This document shows positions 56,982 to 64,000 of a DNA stretch of 64,000 bases, piece by piece (the stretch's first letter is position 1; the number at the start of each line of letters is the position of its first letter). The stretch is taken from contig JAFWNF010000003.1 of the NCBI GenBank assembly GCA_017510445.1, positions 1-64,000 on the forward strand, in the 5' to 3' direction. This DNA is from Candidatus Saccharimonadota bacterium. Lineage in GTDB: Bacteria; Patescibacteriota; Saccharimonadia; Saccharimonadales; Saccharimonadaceae. Made by a program: the position numbers and the translations under genes. The notes under the pieces were generated by a model, which saw only the letters and a list, made by a program, of their open reading frames with translations, was not told the DNA's origin and made no database searches.

Positions 56982-57668
56982 ATGCCAGAGAATACAAATG
57001 CTCCAAAGGTAGTCAATAAGTCCGGCACCCTCAAAATGACCGATGAGGTCGCTGCAACTAAAGAAGTTCGCGACATGGGCGGTCGCCGTATGCCACGTCG
57101 TGACAATCGTCGCAATCGTGTCAAAGCCGACGTTGCTCCAAAGGAATATGATCAAGTTACAATTGCCGTTGACCGCGTTTCTCGCACCGTCGCCGGCGGT
57201 CGCCGTATGCGCTTCAAAGCACTTGTTGCCATCGGTAACCACAAAAACAAAGTTGGTATTGGCGTCGCTAAAGGCAACGATGTTACCACCGCCGTCGCTA
57301 AAGCCGAAGCCAAAGCTAAAAAGACCATGATCACCTTCAACATGAACGGCGAAACCATCTGCCACGAAGTTGAAACCAAAGTTACTGGCGCTGACGTTCT
57401 TATGAAACCAGCTGCTCCAGGTACAGGTATTATCGCTGGTGGTACCGTTCGTTCTATCATGGGTCTCACTGGAGTTAAAAACCTTATTTCCAAATCCCTT
57501 GGTTCAACCAACAAAGTCAATATTGCTTACGCAGTTATTGAAGGTTTGAAAGCTCAAGTTCCTCGTAAAGATTGGAACACAACTGAGAAAAAAGCCAAAG
57601 CGGAAAAAATCGAAGAAAAAGAAGCTCCAAAAAAAGCTGCAAAAGAGGCTAAAAAGGAGACCAAATAA
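56982..57668 (+). CDS. rpsE: 30S ribosomal protein S5, extended
   Basis: 228 aa against the usual ~165. The core has VSRTVAGGRRMRFKALV near 66, GIGVAKGNDVTTAV near 92 and GTGIIAGGTVRSIMGLTGV near 147. The ~50-residue N-terminal extension and the Lys/Glu/Ala-rich C-terminal tail are additions. It helps translational accuracy. No rpmD (L30) follows: rplO begins on its stop codon. Confidence 0.96.
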   Translation: MPENTNAPKVVNKSGTLKMTDEVAATKEVRDMGGRRMPRRDNRRNRVKADVAPKEYDQVTIAVDRVSRTVAGGRRMRFKALVAIGNHKNKVGIGVAKGNDVTTAVAKAEAKAKKTMITFNMNGETICHEVETKVTGADVLMKPAAPGTGIIAGGTVRSIMGLTGVKNLISKSLGSTNKVNIAYAVIEGLKAQVPRKDWNTTEKKAKAEKIEEKEAPKKAAKEAKKETK

Positions 57669-58132
57669 TGAAATACAATGATTTAACCGTCAACAAAAAT
57701 ACTCGCCCTTCTCGCAAAGGTCGTGGTATTTCCGCCGGACAGGGAAAAACTGCTGGTCGCGGTACTAAAGGTCAAAAATCTCGTACCGGTCATCGCAAAA
57801 TGCCTGCAGGCTTCATGGGTGGACAACGCGCAATCATGCAAGCTGTTCCAAAGCTCAAAGGCTTCAAATCAATCCATGAAAAAGCCGAAGTTGTCTACAC
57901 TGATCGTTTGAACGAACTTTCAGGCAACGTCGACAACTATCTTCTCGCTGAAAAAGATTTGATTTCTTCACCTTTCGTGAAAGTAAAGGTTGTCTCTCGT
58001 GGTGAATTAACCGCAAAGATCAACCTCGAAACTCAATTCGCATCAAAATCTGCAGTTGAAGCAATCAAAAAAGCTGGTGGCTCCTTCAAAAAAGTCGCCA
58101 TCTTAAAACGCGAAAAGAAATCTGAGAAATAA
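57668..58132 (+). CDS. rplO: 50S ribosomal protein L15
   Basis: 154 aa. The Gly/Arg/Lys-rich start (SRKGRGISAGQGKTAGRGTKGQKSR) and the C-terminal IKKAGGSFKKV segment are typical. It is a late-assembly 23S binder. It overlaps rpsE by one base with AAAAGGAG upstream, and ends the operon at a bidirectional terminator. Confidence 0.95.
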   Translation: MKYNDLTVNKNTRPSRKGRGISAGQGKTAGRGTKGQKSRTGHRKMPAGFMGGQRAIMQAVPKLKGFKSIHEKAEVVYTDRLNELSGNVDNYLLAEKDLISSPFVKVKVVSRGELTAKINLETQFASKSAVEAIKKAGGSFKKVAILKREKKSEK

Positions 58133-58146
58133 CTTTCTCACAAACC

Positions 58147-58174
58147 AAAAAATCCCCCAAAACGGGGATTTTTT
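58147..58174. terminator. bidirectional terminator after rplO
   Basis: AAAAAATCCCC with GGGGATTTTTT around a CAAAAC loop. It stops rplO transcripts and, on the minus strand, transcripts from the promoter at 58199-58227. Confidence 0.88.
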
Positions 58175-58198
58175 GTTACTTTAAACACCTATACCCTC

Positions 58199-58227
58199 AT
58201 TATACCACACTTTATCAAAAAAGTCAA
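58199..58227 (-). promoter_or_regulatory. minus-strand consensus promoter facing the rplO terminator
   Basis: Minus-strand TTGACT, 17-nt spacer ending GTGTGG, TATAAT, then GAGGGTATAGG and the terminator about 20-45 nt on. No ORF. Confidence 0.55.
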
Positions 58228-58259
58228 GGTTACTTTTTCTAGTCAAATCCTTTTTTCTG

Positions 58260-58268
58260 TGATATGAT
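58260..58268 (+). promoter_or_regulatory. extended -10 (TGATATGAT) of secY
   Basis: TATGAT at 58263-58268, ~40-nt leader, ATG at 58311. secY has its own promoter rather than being read from the ribosomal operon. Confidence 0.6.
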
Positions 58269-58310
58269 AGATAAAGTTAATAAAGAGGTAAATATTACAG
58301 AGAGACCATT

Positions 58311-59762
58311 ATGCATTTCAAAACTATTTTCAAATCCCTAAAAAACAAAGACATGCTAAAGCGCATCCTGATTATTTTCGGGATTCTCGTCGCTTATCGC
58401 ATTATCGCCCACATCCCAGTTCCACTAGGTGAACCAGCAACTTTCAAGGAAGCTATTGGTAATTTAATCAGTAAATCCGACTTCGGTAGCTTTATCGACC
58501 TTATCTCTGGTGGTGGTCTTACTTCATTCTCGATTATCCTCGTTGGTATCTCCCCATATATTACCGCCTCAATCGTTATCCAACTCCTCACCAAAGCCAT
58601 CCCGTCCCTCGAAGAGATCTCTCAAGACGGCGAAACCGGTCGTCGAAAAATCAACCAATGGACTCGTATCGCCTCAATCCCTCTTGCCATCATCCAATCC
58701 ATCGCTTACATTTTTATCCTTTATCAATCCGTCCTCGGGGCAAACGCTTCTGTTGTTGCCGACCCAACCCCAATTCAATGGGTCATTTCCATCTCTGCCA
58801 TGGTCGCCGGCTCTACTATTCTTATGTGGCTTGGCGAACTTATCACTGAACAAGGAATCGGTAACGGTATTTCCATGATTATCTTCGCTTCCATCGTCTC
58901 CCGTCTTCCAAATACCCTTGGCACACTTTGGAACAATCTTCTTGACACTTCAAACGGCTCACTTTCAGTTTTCGGTTGGTTCGATCTTCCAGTTAATCCA
59001 ACCTATTTCTGGGTCACCATCGGTTTTGTTTTCGCCCTTATCGCTGTTATCTACTTCCTCGTTAAACTCAACGAAGCCCAAAGAATCGTTACAATTAACT
59101 ACGCGAAACGTGTTCATGGCAACTCTGCCTATGGCGGGATTCGTTCCATTCTCCCAATGAAACTTATTGCTGCTGGCGTTATCCCAGTTATCTTCGCTAC
59201 AGCCTTTCTTTCGCTTCCGGCTCTCGTTGGTCAATTCTTGATTACCATCAATCCTGACACCGCCTCTACTGGTTACGAAATTGGCACAAAACTTATTTCT
59301 CTCTTCACCGCCCCATCAGCTTCAAATTTCACAACTCTTTATCCAGACGGAATTACTGCTCAATGGTTCTTCTACCCAGGCGTTTATTTCGCGCTTGTCA
59401 TCCTCTTTACCTACTTCTACACATCCGTTATGTTTAATACCAAAGAAATTGCCGATAATCTCCAAAAACAAGGTGCTTTCATCGAAGGTGTTCGCCCAGG
59501 CCTCAAAACAGCTGAGCATCTCTCCCATATTATTACTCGCCTTAATCTCTTTGGTTCAATTTCCCTTGGCCTAATCGCCATGCTTCCGTTCATTACGGAT
59601 TACATCTTCATCTTAACGACTGGCTATCCAGCTGGTCTCTCACTCTCTGGTACAGGTCTCCTGATCGTGGTAACGGTTGGCCTCGAAAACCTCCGTTCGT
59701 TAGATTCCCGTGCGTTAATGGTAACCTACGACGACTACAAAAATGAAGTTGCAGAGAAGTAA
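58311..59762 (+). CDS. secY: protein translocase subunit SecY
   Basis: 483 aa with ten membrane helices. Signature 1 is in GGGLTSFSIILVGISPYITASI near 64-85, and signature 2-like QWVISISAMVAGSTILMWLGELI near 157. The cytosolic C5 loop has GVRPGLKTAEHL near 390. It forms the export channel used by SecA and for membrane insertion. Slightly long because of the external loop between helices. adk, map and infA, which often follow, are absent; a sortase gene overlaps its 3' end by 20 bases. Confidence 0.97.
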   Translation: MHFKTIFKSLKNKDMLKRILIIFGILVAYRIIAHIPVPLGEPATFKEAIGNLISKSDFGSFIDLISGGGLTSFSIILVGISPYITASIVIQLLTKAIPSLEEISQDGETGRRKINQWTRIASIPLAIIQSIAYIFILYQSVLGANASVVADPTPIQWVISISAMVAGSTILMWLGELITEQGIGNGISMIIFASIVSRLPNTLGTLWNNLLDTSNGSLSVFGWFDLPVNPTYFWVTIGFVFALIAVIYFLVKLNEAQRIVTINYAKRVHGNSAYGGIRSILPMKLIAAGVIPVIFATAFLSLPALVGQFLITINPDTASTGYEIGTKLISLFTAPSASNFTTLYPDGITAQWFFYPGVYFALVILFTYFYTSVMFNTKEIADNLQKQGAFIEGVRPGLKTAEHLSHIITRLNLFGSISLGLIAMLPFITDYIFILTTGYPAGLSLSGTGLLIVVTVGLENLRSLDSRALMVTYDDYKNEVAEK

Positions 59763-60525
59763 AATCAAACGTATTCTTCCAAAATTCGGCTATTTAGCCA
59801 TCATACTTATCTTAGGTGGGTTTTTCTTAAAAACCTTCCTTTGGGAACAAGATTATCTTCTAAATAAAAACGGCGAAGTTCGTGCTACGAACGTCGTTGG
59901 CACAGAAGTTGAAGCTCAAGAAGTTGACGAAACTGAACCAACACCCGAAGAAGTTGCCGACTTTACTGTTCCAGCTTCAAATCCTCGCTATATTACAATT
60001 CCAAGCCTCGGCAATGTCTGGGGTCGCCAAGTTATTTCCGTCGGCCTTACTCGTTCTGGTGCCCTCGACACACCCACTAATATCTTTCAAGCTGGCTGGT
60101 ATGACCAATCGGCCAAACCAGGTTCAGGCGGAGCTATCGTTATCGATGGCCACAATGGTGGGCCAAATGTTATAGGTATCTTTAAGCACCTGCCAAACGC
60201 TAAAATCGGTGAAAAGGTTATTATCGAGCGTGGCGATGGCGCAATTTTCACCTATACTATCGTAAAAAACGACACTATCCCTTTAGATAAATCCGATGAC
60301 TACATGCGTGAGATCTTTAAGAAAATTGATGGCAAAGAAACCGTCACGGTTATTACTTGCACTGGCGAATGGTCTCAGACTCGTCAAACCTATCTCGCAC
60401 GTCAATATCTCCGTGCCACTCTTGATCAAATCGAAATCGACGAAAACACTCCAATCACTGAAGAACCTAAAATCGATAATTCAGAAAGTACCGAGATCGA
60501 AGCTACCCTTTCTCCAGAAGAATAG
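59743..60525 (+). CDS. sortase (class E/D-like), membrane-anchored transpeptidase
   Basis: 260 aa. An N-terminal anchor (about 14-32) and an acidic linker precede the sortase barrel (about 78-232). Catalytic His is in VIDGHNGGP near 139, Cys in TVITCTGEW near 203 and Arg in ARQYLRA near 217. Sortases attach surface proteins through a C-terminal sorting signal or build pili. The start lies inside secY (20-nt overlap), implying coupled expression. An acidic C-terminal tail is extra. No obvious LPxTG substrate was seen in this window. Confidence 0.88.
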   Translation: MKLQRSKIKRILPKFGYLAIILILGGFFLKTFLWEQDYLLNKNGEVRATNVVGTEVEAQEVDETEPTPEEVADFTVPASNPRYITIPSLGNVWGRQVISVGLTRSGALDTPTNIFQAGWYDQSAKPGSGGAIVIDGHNGGPNVIGIFKHLPNAKIGEKVIIERGDGAIFTYTIVKNDTIPLDKSDDYMREIFKKIDGKETVTVITCTGEWSQTRQTYLARQYLRATLDQIEIDENTPITEEPKIDNSESTEIEATLSPEE

Positions 60526-60536
60526 TCTTCTTTTCC

Positions 60537-60565
60537 TTGACGATATTCTAGTTTTTTTGTATAAT
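60537..60565 (+). promoter_or_regulatory. promoter of rpsJ
   Basis: TTGACG, 17-nt spacer, TATAAT at 60560-60565. A ~85-nt leader follows. Confidence 0.75.
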
Positions 60566-60592
60566 TATTAGGCAAAAATATTAATTTATCCA

Positions 60593-60645
60593 TCTTCGCT
60601 AAATCATCGACGAGACATCTAAGTTCCCATCTGAAGTTGCGAAGA
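60593..60645 (+). promoter_or_regulatory. rpsJ leader hairpin
   Basis: TCTTCGC (60593-60599) pairs with GCGAAGA (60639-60645), placing the ribosome site GAAAGGA right after the stem. A candidate ribosomal-protein leader; the ligand is not identifiable. Confidence 0.4.
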
Positions 60646-60658
60646 AGAAAGGAATTTA

Positions 60659-61009
60659 ATGGCTGAAGCCAAAAAAACTGCCAAAAAGGCACCAAAAGCC
60701 GCCGAGGGCTTAAAAATTCGTATCCGCTTAAAAGCCTATGACCACCGCGTCATCGACCAAAGCGCCAAACAAATCGTTGACACTGCGATTCGCACTGGAG
60801 CAACCGTCTCTGGTCCAGTACCTCTTCCAACCAAACGCTCAACTTTTACAGTTGTAAAATCTCCACACGTCTACAAAACTGGTGGTGAAGCTTTTGAGAT
60901 GAAGATCCACAAACGTCTCATTGATATCGAAAACGCTACTCCAAAAACCATCGAGAGCCTCCAAAACCTAGCTCTCCCTGCTGGCGTTGATGCAGAAATC
61001 AAAATGTAA
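60659..61009 (+). CDS. rpsJ: 30S ribosomal protein S10
   Basis: 116 aa. [22 protein letters not shown] near 17, then [20 protein letters not shown] near 58 and [12 protein letters not shown] are diagnostic. The ~15-residue Lys/Ala-rich N-terminus is extra. S10/NusE also acts in antitermination. It is alone on its transcript: the S10 operon (rplC, rplD and so on) does not follow, and a terminator separates it from fusA. Confidence 0.96.
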   Translation: MAEAKKTAKKAPKAAEGLKIRIRLKAYDHRVIDQSAKQIVDTAIRTGATVSGPVPLPTKRSTFTVVKSPHVYKTGGEAFEMKIHKRLIDIENATPKTIESLQNLALPAGVDAEIKM

Positions 61010-61011
61010 AA

Positions 61012-61036
61012 ACGTTGTAATTTTTACAACATTTTT
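61012..61036 (+). terminator. terminator between rpsJ and fusA
   Basis: GTTGTAA-TTT-TTACAAC followed by ATTTTT. Confidence 0.8.
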
Positions 61037-61066
61037 GATAATAATCTATAAATAAAGAAGGAAATT

Positions 61067-63166
61067 ATGGCTAACGAAGTCAAAGATTTGTCCATGCTTC
61101 GTAATATCGGCATCATCGCCCATATCGACGCAGGAAAAACTACAACCTCTGAGGCGATTCTTTATCGCACGGGTCTTAAACACAAAATCGATCTAGTTAA
61201 AGGTGGCACCGGTGGTGCCGATACCGACTGGATGGAACAGGAAAAAGAGCGTGGTATTACTATTACCTCCGCAGCTGTTACTGTTTACTGGAAAAATCAC
61301 CAAATTAATATCATCGATACCCCAGGCCACATCGACTTTACCGCCGAAGTCGAACGCTCTCTTCGCGTTCTCGACGGCGCTGTCGTTGTTTTCGATGGCA
61401 AAATGGGTGTTGAAGCTCAATCTGAAACAGTTTGGCGCCAAGCTACAAAATACGGCGTTCCACGTATCTGTTTCGTCAACAAAATCAACCAAATCGGTGG
61501 TGATTTCTATAAATCCCTCGATTCAATCCACAAACGTCTTTCGAAAAATGCTGTTGCGATTCATCTCCCAATCGGCTTCGAAAAAGATATCTGCGGTGTC
61601 GTTGACCTAGTTGACATGAAAGCCTACACCTACAAAGATTACGCTGACCATGAGCTTACTGTTGGCGAAATCCCAGCTGACATGCTCGAAAAAGCTAAGA
61701 ATGCTCGTTCAATTCTCGTCGAGGAAGCCGTTCAAGCTGACGAAGCTTTAATGGAAAAATTCTTCGACCAAGGCGAAGAAGCGATCACTGTTGACGAACT
61801 AAAGAGCGCTCTTCGAAAACGCGTCCTTGATGGCGATTTCTATCTTGTTACTGGTGGTGATGGCCGTGGTGTTATCGTCGAAAAAGTTCTCGACCTTATG
61901 ACCGACTATCTCCCAAGCCCACTTGACCGCGACCAAGGTCAAGTTGTCGGTAACAACATCAAAACCGGTGAAGAAATTGTTAGAAAAGCTGACAACAGCG
62001 AGCCTCTCACTGCTCTCGCTTTCAAAATTGCCACTGACCCATTCGTTGGAAAACTCATTTTCATCCGTGTTTATGCTGGTAAATTAAAATCTGGCGACAC
62101 AGTCATGAACGCTACAACCGGCGACAAAGAACGCATCGGTCGTATCGTTCGTATGCACGCTAACGATCGCAAAGATATTACCGAAATCTGCGCTGGTGAT
62201 ATCGCCGCTGTCGTTGGTCTCAAAAACTGTACCACCGGTACAACTCTTTGTGATCCATCTCACCCAATTCTTCTCGAATCAATCGAATTCCCAGATCCAC
62301 CTGTTTCTATTGCCGTCGAGCCAAAAACCAAAGCCGACCAAGAAAAAATGGGTATCGGTCTCTCGAAAATGGCAGAAGAAGATCCAACTTTCCGCGTTCA
62401 CACCGACGAAGAAACTGGCCAAACCATCATTTCAGGTATGGGCGAGCTTCACCTTGAAATCATCATCGACCGCTTGAAACGTGAACATGGTGTTGAAGCT
62501 AACACTGGCGCTCCACAAGTTGCCTACCGCGAAACTATTCGTGGCACCGCTGAAGCCCAAGGTAAACACATCAAACAATCCGGTGGTCGTGGCCAATACG
62601 GTGACGTCTGGATCAAATTTGAACCAAACGAACCAGGGAAAGGTTTCGAATTCATCGATCAAATCAAAGGCGGTGTCGTTCCTCAGGAATACCGCAAACC
62701 GGTTCAAAAAGGTGTCGAAGATACTCTCGCTGGCGGCGTCATCGCTGGTTATCCAGTTGTTGACGTTAAGGCTACTCTCTATGATGGTTCTTACCACGAT
62801 GTCGACTCATCAGAGCTCGCCTTCACCCTCGCTGGTAGCTTAGCCACTCGCGAAGGTATCAAGAAAGCTAACCCTGTTCTTCTTGAACCAGTCATGAAAC
62901 TCGAAATTACCACCCCTGAAGAATTTATGGGTGACGTAATTGGCGATATCAACTCTCGCCGTGGCCGTATCGACGAAATGGAAGATTTGAACGGTGGCGC
63001 AAAGCTCATCAAGGCTTTCTGTCCACTCGCCAATCTCTTCGGCTATACGTCTGATCTACGTGGTATGTCTCAAGGCCGCGCAGCCTCCTCTATGGAGCTC
63101 TTCGCCTACGAAGAAGTACCACCTAACGTAGCTCAAGAAATCATCGAGAAACGCAACTCGAAATAA
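61067..63166 (+). CDS. fusA: elongation factor G
   Basis: 699 aa, full length. G1 is AHIDAGKTT near 18, G2/G3 are ERGITITSAA and DTPGHIDFTAEV, G4 is NKIN near 142. Domain IV has the GGRGQYGDVWI region near 505 and the C-terminus is intact. It drives translocation and, with RRF, recycling. GAAGGAAA precedes the ATG. It is separated from rpsL-rpsG by 45 kb, so the str operon is split. Confidence 0.97.
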   Translation: MANEVKDLSMLRNIGIIAHIDAGKTTTSEAILYRTGLKHKIDLVKGGTGGADTDWMEQEKERGITITSAAVTVYWKNHQINIIDTPGHIDFTAEVERSLRVLDGAVVVFDGKMGVEAQSETVWRQATKYGVPRICFVNKINQIGGDFYKSLDSIHKRLSKNAVAIHLPIGFEKDICGVVDLVDMKAYTYKDYADHELTVGEIPADMLEKAKNARSILVEEAVQADEALMEKFFDQGEEAITVDELKSALRKRVLDGDFYLVTGGDGRGVIVEKVLDLMTDYLPSPLDRDQGQVVGNNIKTGEEIVRKADNSEPLTALAFKIATDPFVGKLIFIRVYAGKLKSGDTVMNATTGDKERIGRIVRMHANDRKDITEICAGDIAAVVGLKNCTTGTTLCDPSHPILLESIEFPDPPVSIAVEPKTKADQEKMGIGLSKMAEEDPTFRVHTDEETGQTIISGMGELHLEIIIDRLKREHGVEANTGAPQVAYRETIRGTAEAQGKHIKQSGGRGQYGDVWIKFEPNEPGKGFEFIDQIKGGVVPQEYRKPVQKGVEDTLAGGVIAGYPVVDVKATLYDGSYHDVDSSELAFTLAGSLATREGIKKANPVLLEPVMKLEITTPEEFMGDVIGDINSRRGRIDEMEDLNGGAKLIKAFCPLANLFGYTSDLRGMSQGRAASSMELFAYEEVPPNVAQEIIEKRNSK

Positions 63167-63172
63167 ACAATC

Positions 63173-63201
63173 AAAAAAATCTCCCGAAAGGGAGATTTTT
63201 T
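63173..63201. terminator. bidirectional terminator after fusA
   Basis: AAAAAAATCTCCC-GAAA-GGGAGATTTTTTT. On the minus strand it would stop transcripts from the promoter at 63237-63265. Confidence 0.9.
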
Positions 63202-63236
63202 TGCTTTTTGACCTAATATCCTCCTTACTATAATTC

Positions 63237-63265
63237 ATTATACCACACTTTACGAAAAAAGTCAA
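63237..63265 (-). promoter_or_regulatory. minus-strand consensus promoter facing the fusA terminator
   Basis: Minus-strand TTGACT, 17-nt spacer ending GTGTGG, TATAAT. Transcription would start near 63230, pass AAGGAGG and end at the terminator, giving an RNA of about 55 nt. Confidence 0.55.
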
Positions 63266-63306
63266 GCATTTACACTATTTTATCCAAAAAATAAGTATTT
63301 TTCCTC

Positions 63307-63335
63307 TTTACAATCCCCGAAAAATCGTATAAAAT
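63307..63335 (+). promoter_or_regulatory. promoter of tuf
   Basis: TTTACA, 17-nt spacer, TAAAAT at 63330-63335. Leader ~65 nt. Confidence 0.6.
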
Positions 63336-63348
63336 AACAAGGTAGAGT

Positions 63349-63379
63349 CTTGAAGCTGGTTTTTTATTAGTGCTTCAAG
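63349..63379 (+). promoter_or_regulatory. tuf leader hairpin with the motif shared with rpsL
   Basis: CTTGAAGC pairs with GCTTCAAG around a 15-nt loop containing most of CTGGTTTTTTATT (63356-63368), the same 13-mer as in the rpsL leader. Confidence 0.5.
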
Positions 63380-63406
63380 TCATTAATAAAATTAAAAGGA
63401 GAATGA

Positions 63407-64000
63407 ATGGCAAATTTTGACCGTTCCAAACCACATATCAACGTCGGTACTATGGGCCACGTTGACCACGGTAAAACTACCCTCACTGCTGCAATCACTG
63501 CAGTTCTAGCAAAGAAACTTCCTTCCGAAGTTAACAAACCAGTAGCTTACGATCAGATCGACAACGCTCCAGAAGAGAAAGCTCGCGGTATCACCATCGC
63601 AACTTCTCACCAAGAGTACGAATCTGAAAAACGTCACTACGCTCACGTCGACATGCCAGGTCACGCCGACTACATTAAAAACATGATCACCGGTGCTGCT
63701 CAGGTTGATGGTGCTATCCTCGTCGTTGTTGCTAACGATGGTCCACTTCCACAGACCCGTGAACACGTTCTCTTGGCTCACCAAGTTAACGTGCCAAAAA
63801 TCATTGTTTTCTTGAACAAAATGGATCTCGCTGATCCTGAGCTCGTCGAGCTCGTTGAAATGGACGTTCGCGAACTTCTTAACAAATATGGTTTCGATGG
63901 CGACAACGCCCCAATCATCAAAGGTTCTGCAACCAAAGCTCTCGAAGGCGATCCAGAAGCTGAACAAGCTATTATGGATCTCGTTCACGCTATGGACGAA
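63407..64000 (+). CDS. tuf: elongation factor Tu, 3'-truncated by window edge
   Basis: The first 198 residues are visible and the frame is open to the end of the window. G1 GHVDHGKTT near 17, ARGITI near 55, DMPGHADY near 77 and NKMD near 132 identify the GTPase domain. It delivers aminoacyl-tRNA to the ribosome, with EF-Ts from 54531-55121 as its exchange factor. AAAAGGAG precedes the ATG at 63407; the ATG at 63403 is out of frame and stops after five codons. Confidence 0.97.
   Translation, partial: MANFDRSKPHINVGTMGHVDHGKTTLTAAITAVLAKKLPSEVNKPVAYDQIDNAPEEKARGITIATSHQEYESEKRHYAHVDMPGHADYIKNMITGAAQVDGAILVVVANDGPLPQTREHVLLAHQVNVPKIIVFLNKMDLADPELVELVEMDVRELLNKYGFDGDNAPIIKGSATKALEGDPEAEQAIMDLVHAMDE

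Noticed and set aside
63056-63265. A 69-codon minus-strand ORF beginning after the fusA terminator region
   Set aside because: It runs through the terminator and antisense to fusA with shadow-like composition; only the promoter before it is noteworthy.
1-64000. UGA recoding as in SR1/Gracilibacteria
   Set aside because: Several genes (for example ldh, nearly every ATGA overlap) end at TGA with the next gene overlapping, and an RF2 gene is present.
1-64000. tRNA, rRNA, tmRNA, RNase P RNA or CRISPR arrays
   Set aside because: No cloverleaf with a GGTTCRANTCC arm, no rRNA-like block, no RNase P core and no regularly spaced repeats were found by eye.

Overview
The window reads as a chromosome segment of a member of the Candidate Phyla Radiation (Patescibacteria). 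Candidatus Saccharibacteria (TM7) is my best guess. The reasons are gene content and order: compact, A+T-leaning DNA; nearly all genes on the + strand with frequent 1-4 nt overlaps; no L30 gene between rpsE and rplO (L30 loss is established for this radiation); no cdsA in the frr-uppS-rseP-proS run; lactate dehydrogenase and lower-pentose/triose enzymes but no amino-acid or lipid synthesis; and many secreted, sortase and signal-peptidase functions. TGA behaves as a normal stop, which argues against the UGA-recoding lineages SR1 and Gracilibacteria. I see no rRNA, tRNA or CRISPR array. The lineage assignment is inference from recalled families, with no search behind it.

Layout. 1-2.2 kb: 3' part of a large surface protein. 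2.2-15 kb: nrnA, cysS, a permease, a cupin, a lipid-flippase-like protein with a heterodimeric ABC exporter, thymidine and thymidylate kinases, an FAD oxidase and trigger factor. 15-16 kb: rpsL-rpsG. 16.05-19.97 kb: an accessory island bounded by near-identical 68-nt direct repeats. It holds a MuF-type phage-head/toxin fusion, a 25-codon ORF, an elaborately structured leader RNA, an EcoRI-type adenine methyltransferase with a GA dinucleotide tract and three tandem C-terminal cassettes, and an overlapping DUF262-HNH nuclease. 20-24 kb: gap, rpiB, rpe-like, pfkB-like and LOG genes. 24-30.5 kb: frr, uppS, rseP, a CPBP protease, proS, greA, lysS. 30.5-40.3 kb: two small unknown genes, ldh, a Cys-repeat membrane protein, serS, hpf, secA, an M16 peptidase, a membrane-anchored protein. 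40.3-51 kb: an envelope block (murD, prfB, ftsE, ftsX, a CHAP hydrolase, ctp, dus, lepB, a polytopic protein, htrA). 51-55.7 kb: a deaminase, small genes, L31, a ClpP-like protease, rpsB-tsf and a DUF1566-like gene. 56-64 kb: rplF-rplR-rpsE-rplO, secY-sortase, rpsJ, fusA and the start of tuf.

The most unusual object is the island methyltransferase. Its (GA)7 tract sits just before three tandem 3'-end cassettes, and each of the three reading frames leaving the tract ends in a different, homologous C-terminus. One-unit slippage would therefore swap the tail of the enzyme rather than only switch it on or off. The ~210-nt leader in front of it has mutually exclusive pairings that look like a terminator and a start-codon-proximal switch.

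Two window-wide regulatory patterns also stand out. First, at least thirteen genes have an extended -10 box exactly 6 nt before the ATG and one more has 7 nt, so they are predicted to be transcribed without a 5' leader; genes inside operons use Shine-Dalgarno sites. Second, a strongly conserved promoter (TTGAC(T/A), 17 nt, TGNTATAAT) recurs on the minus strand. It serves real minus genes at two loci, but at three others it faces the back of a plus-strand terminator and would make only very short RNAs.
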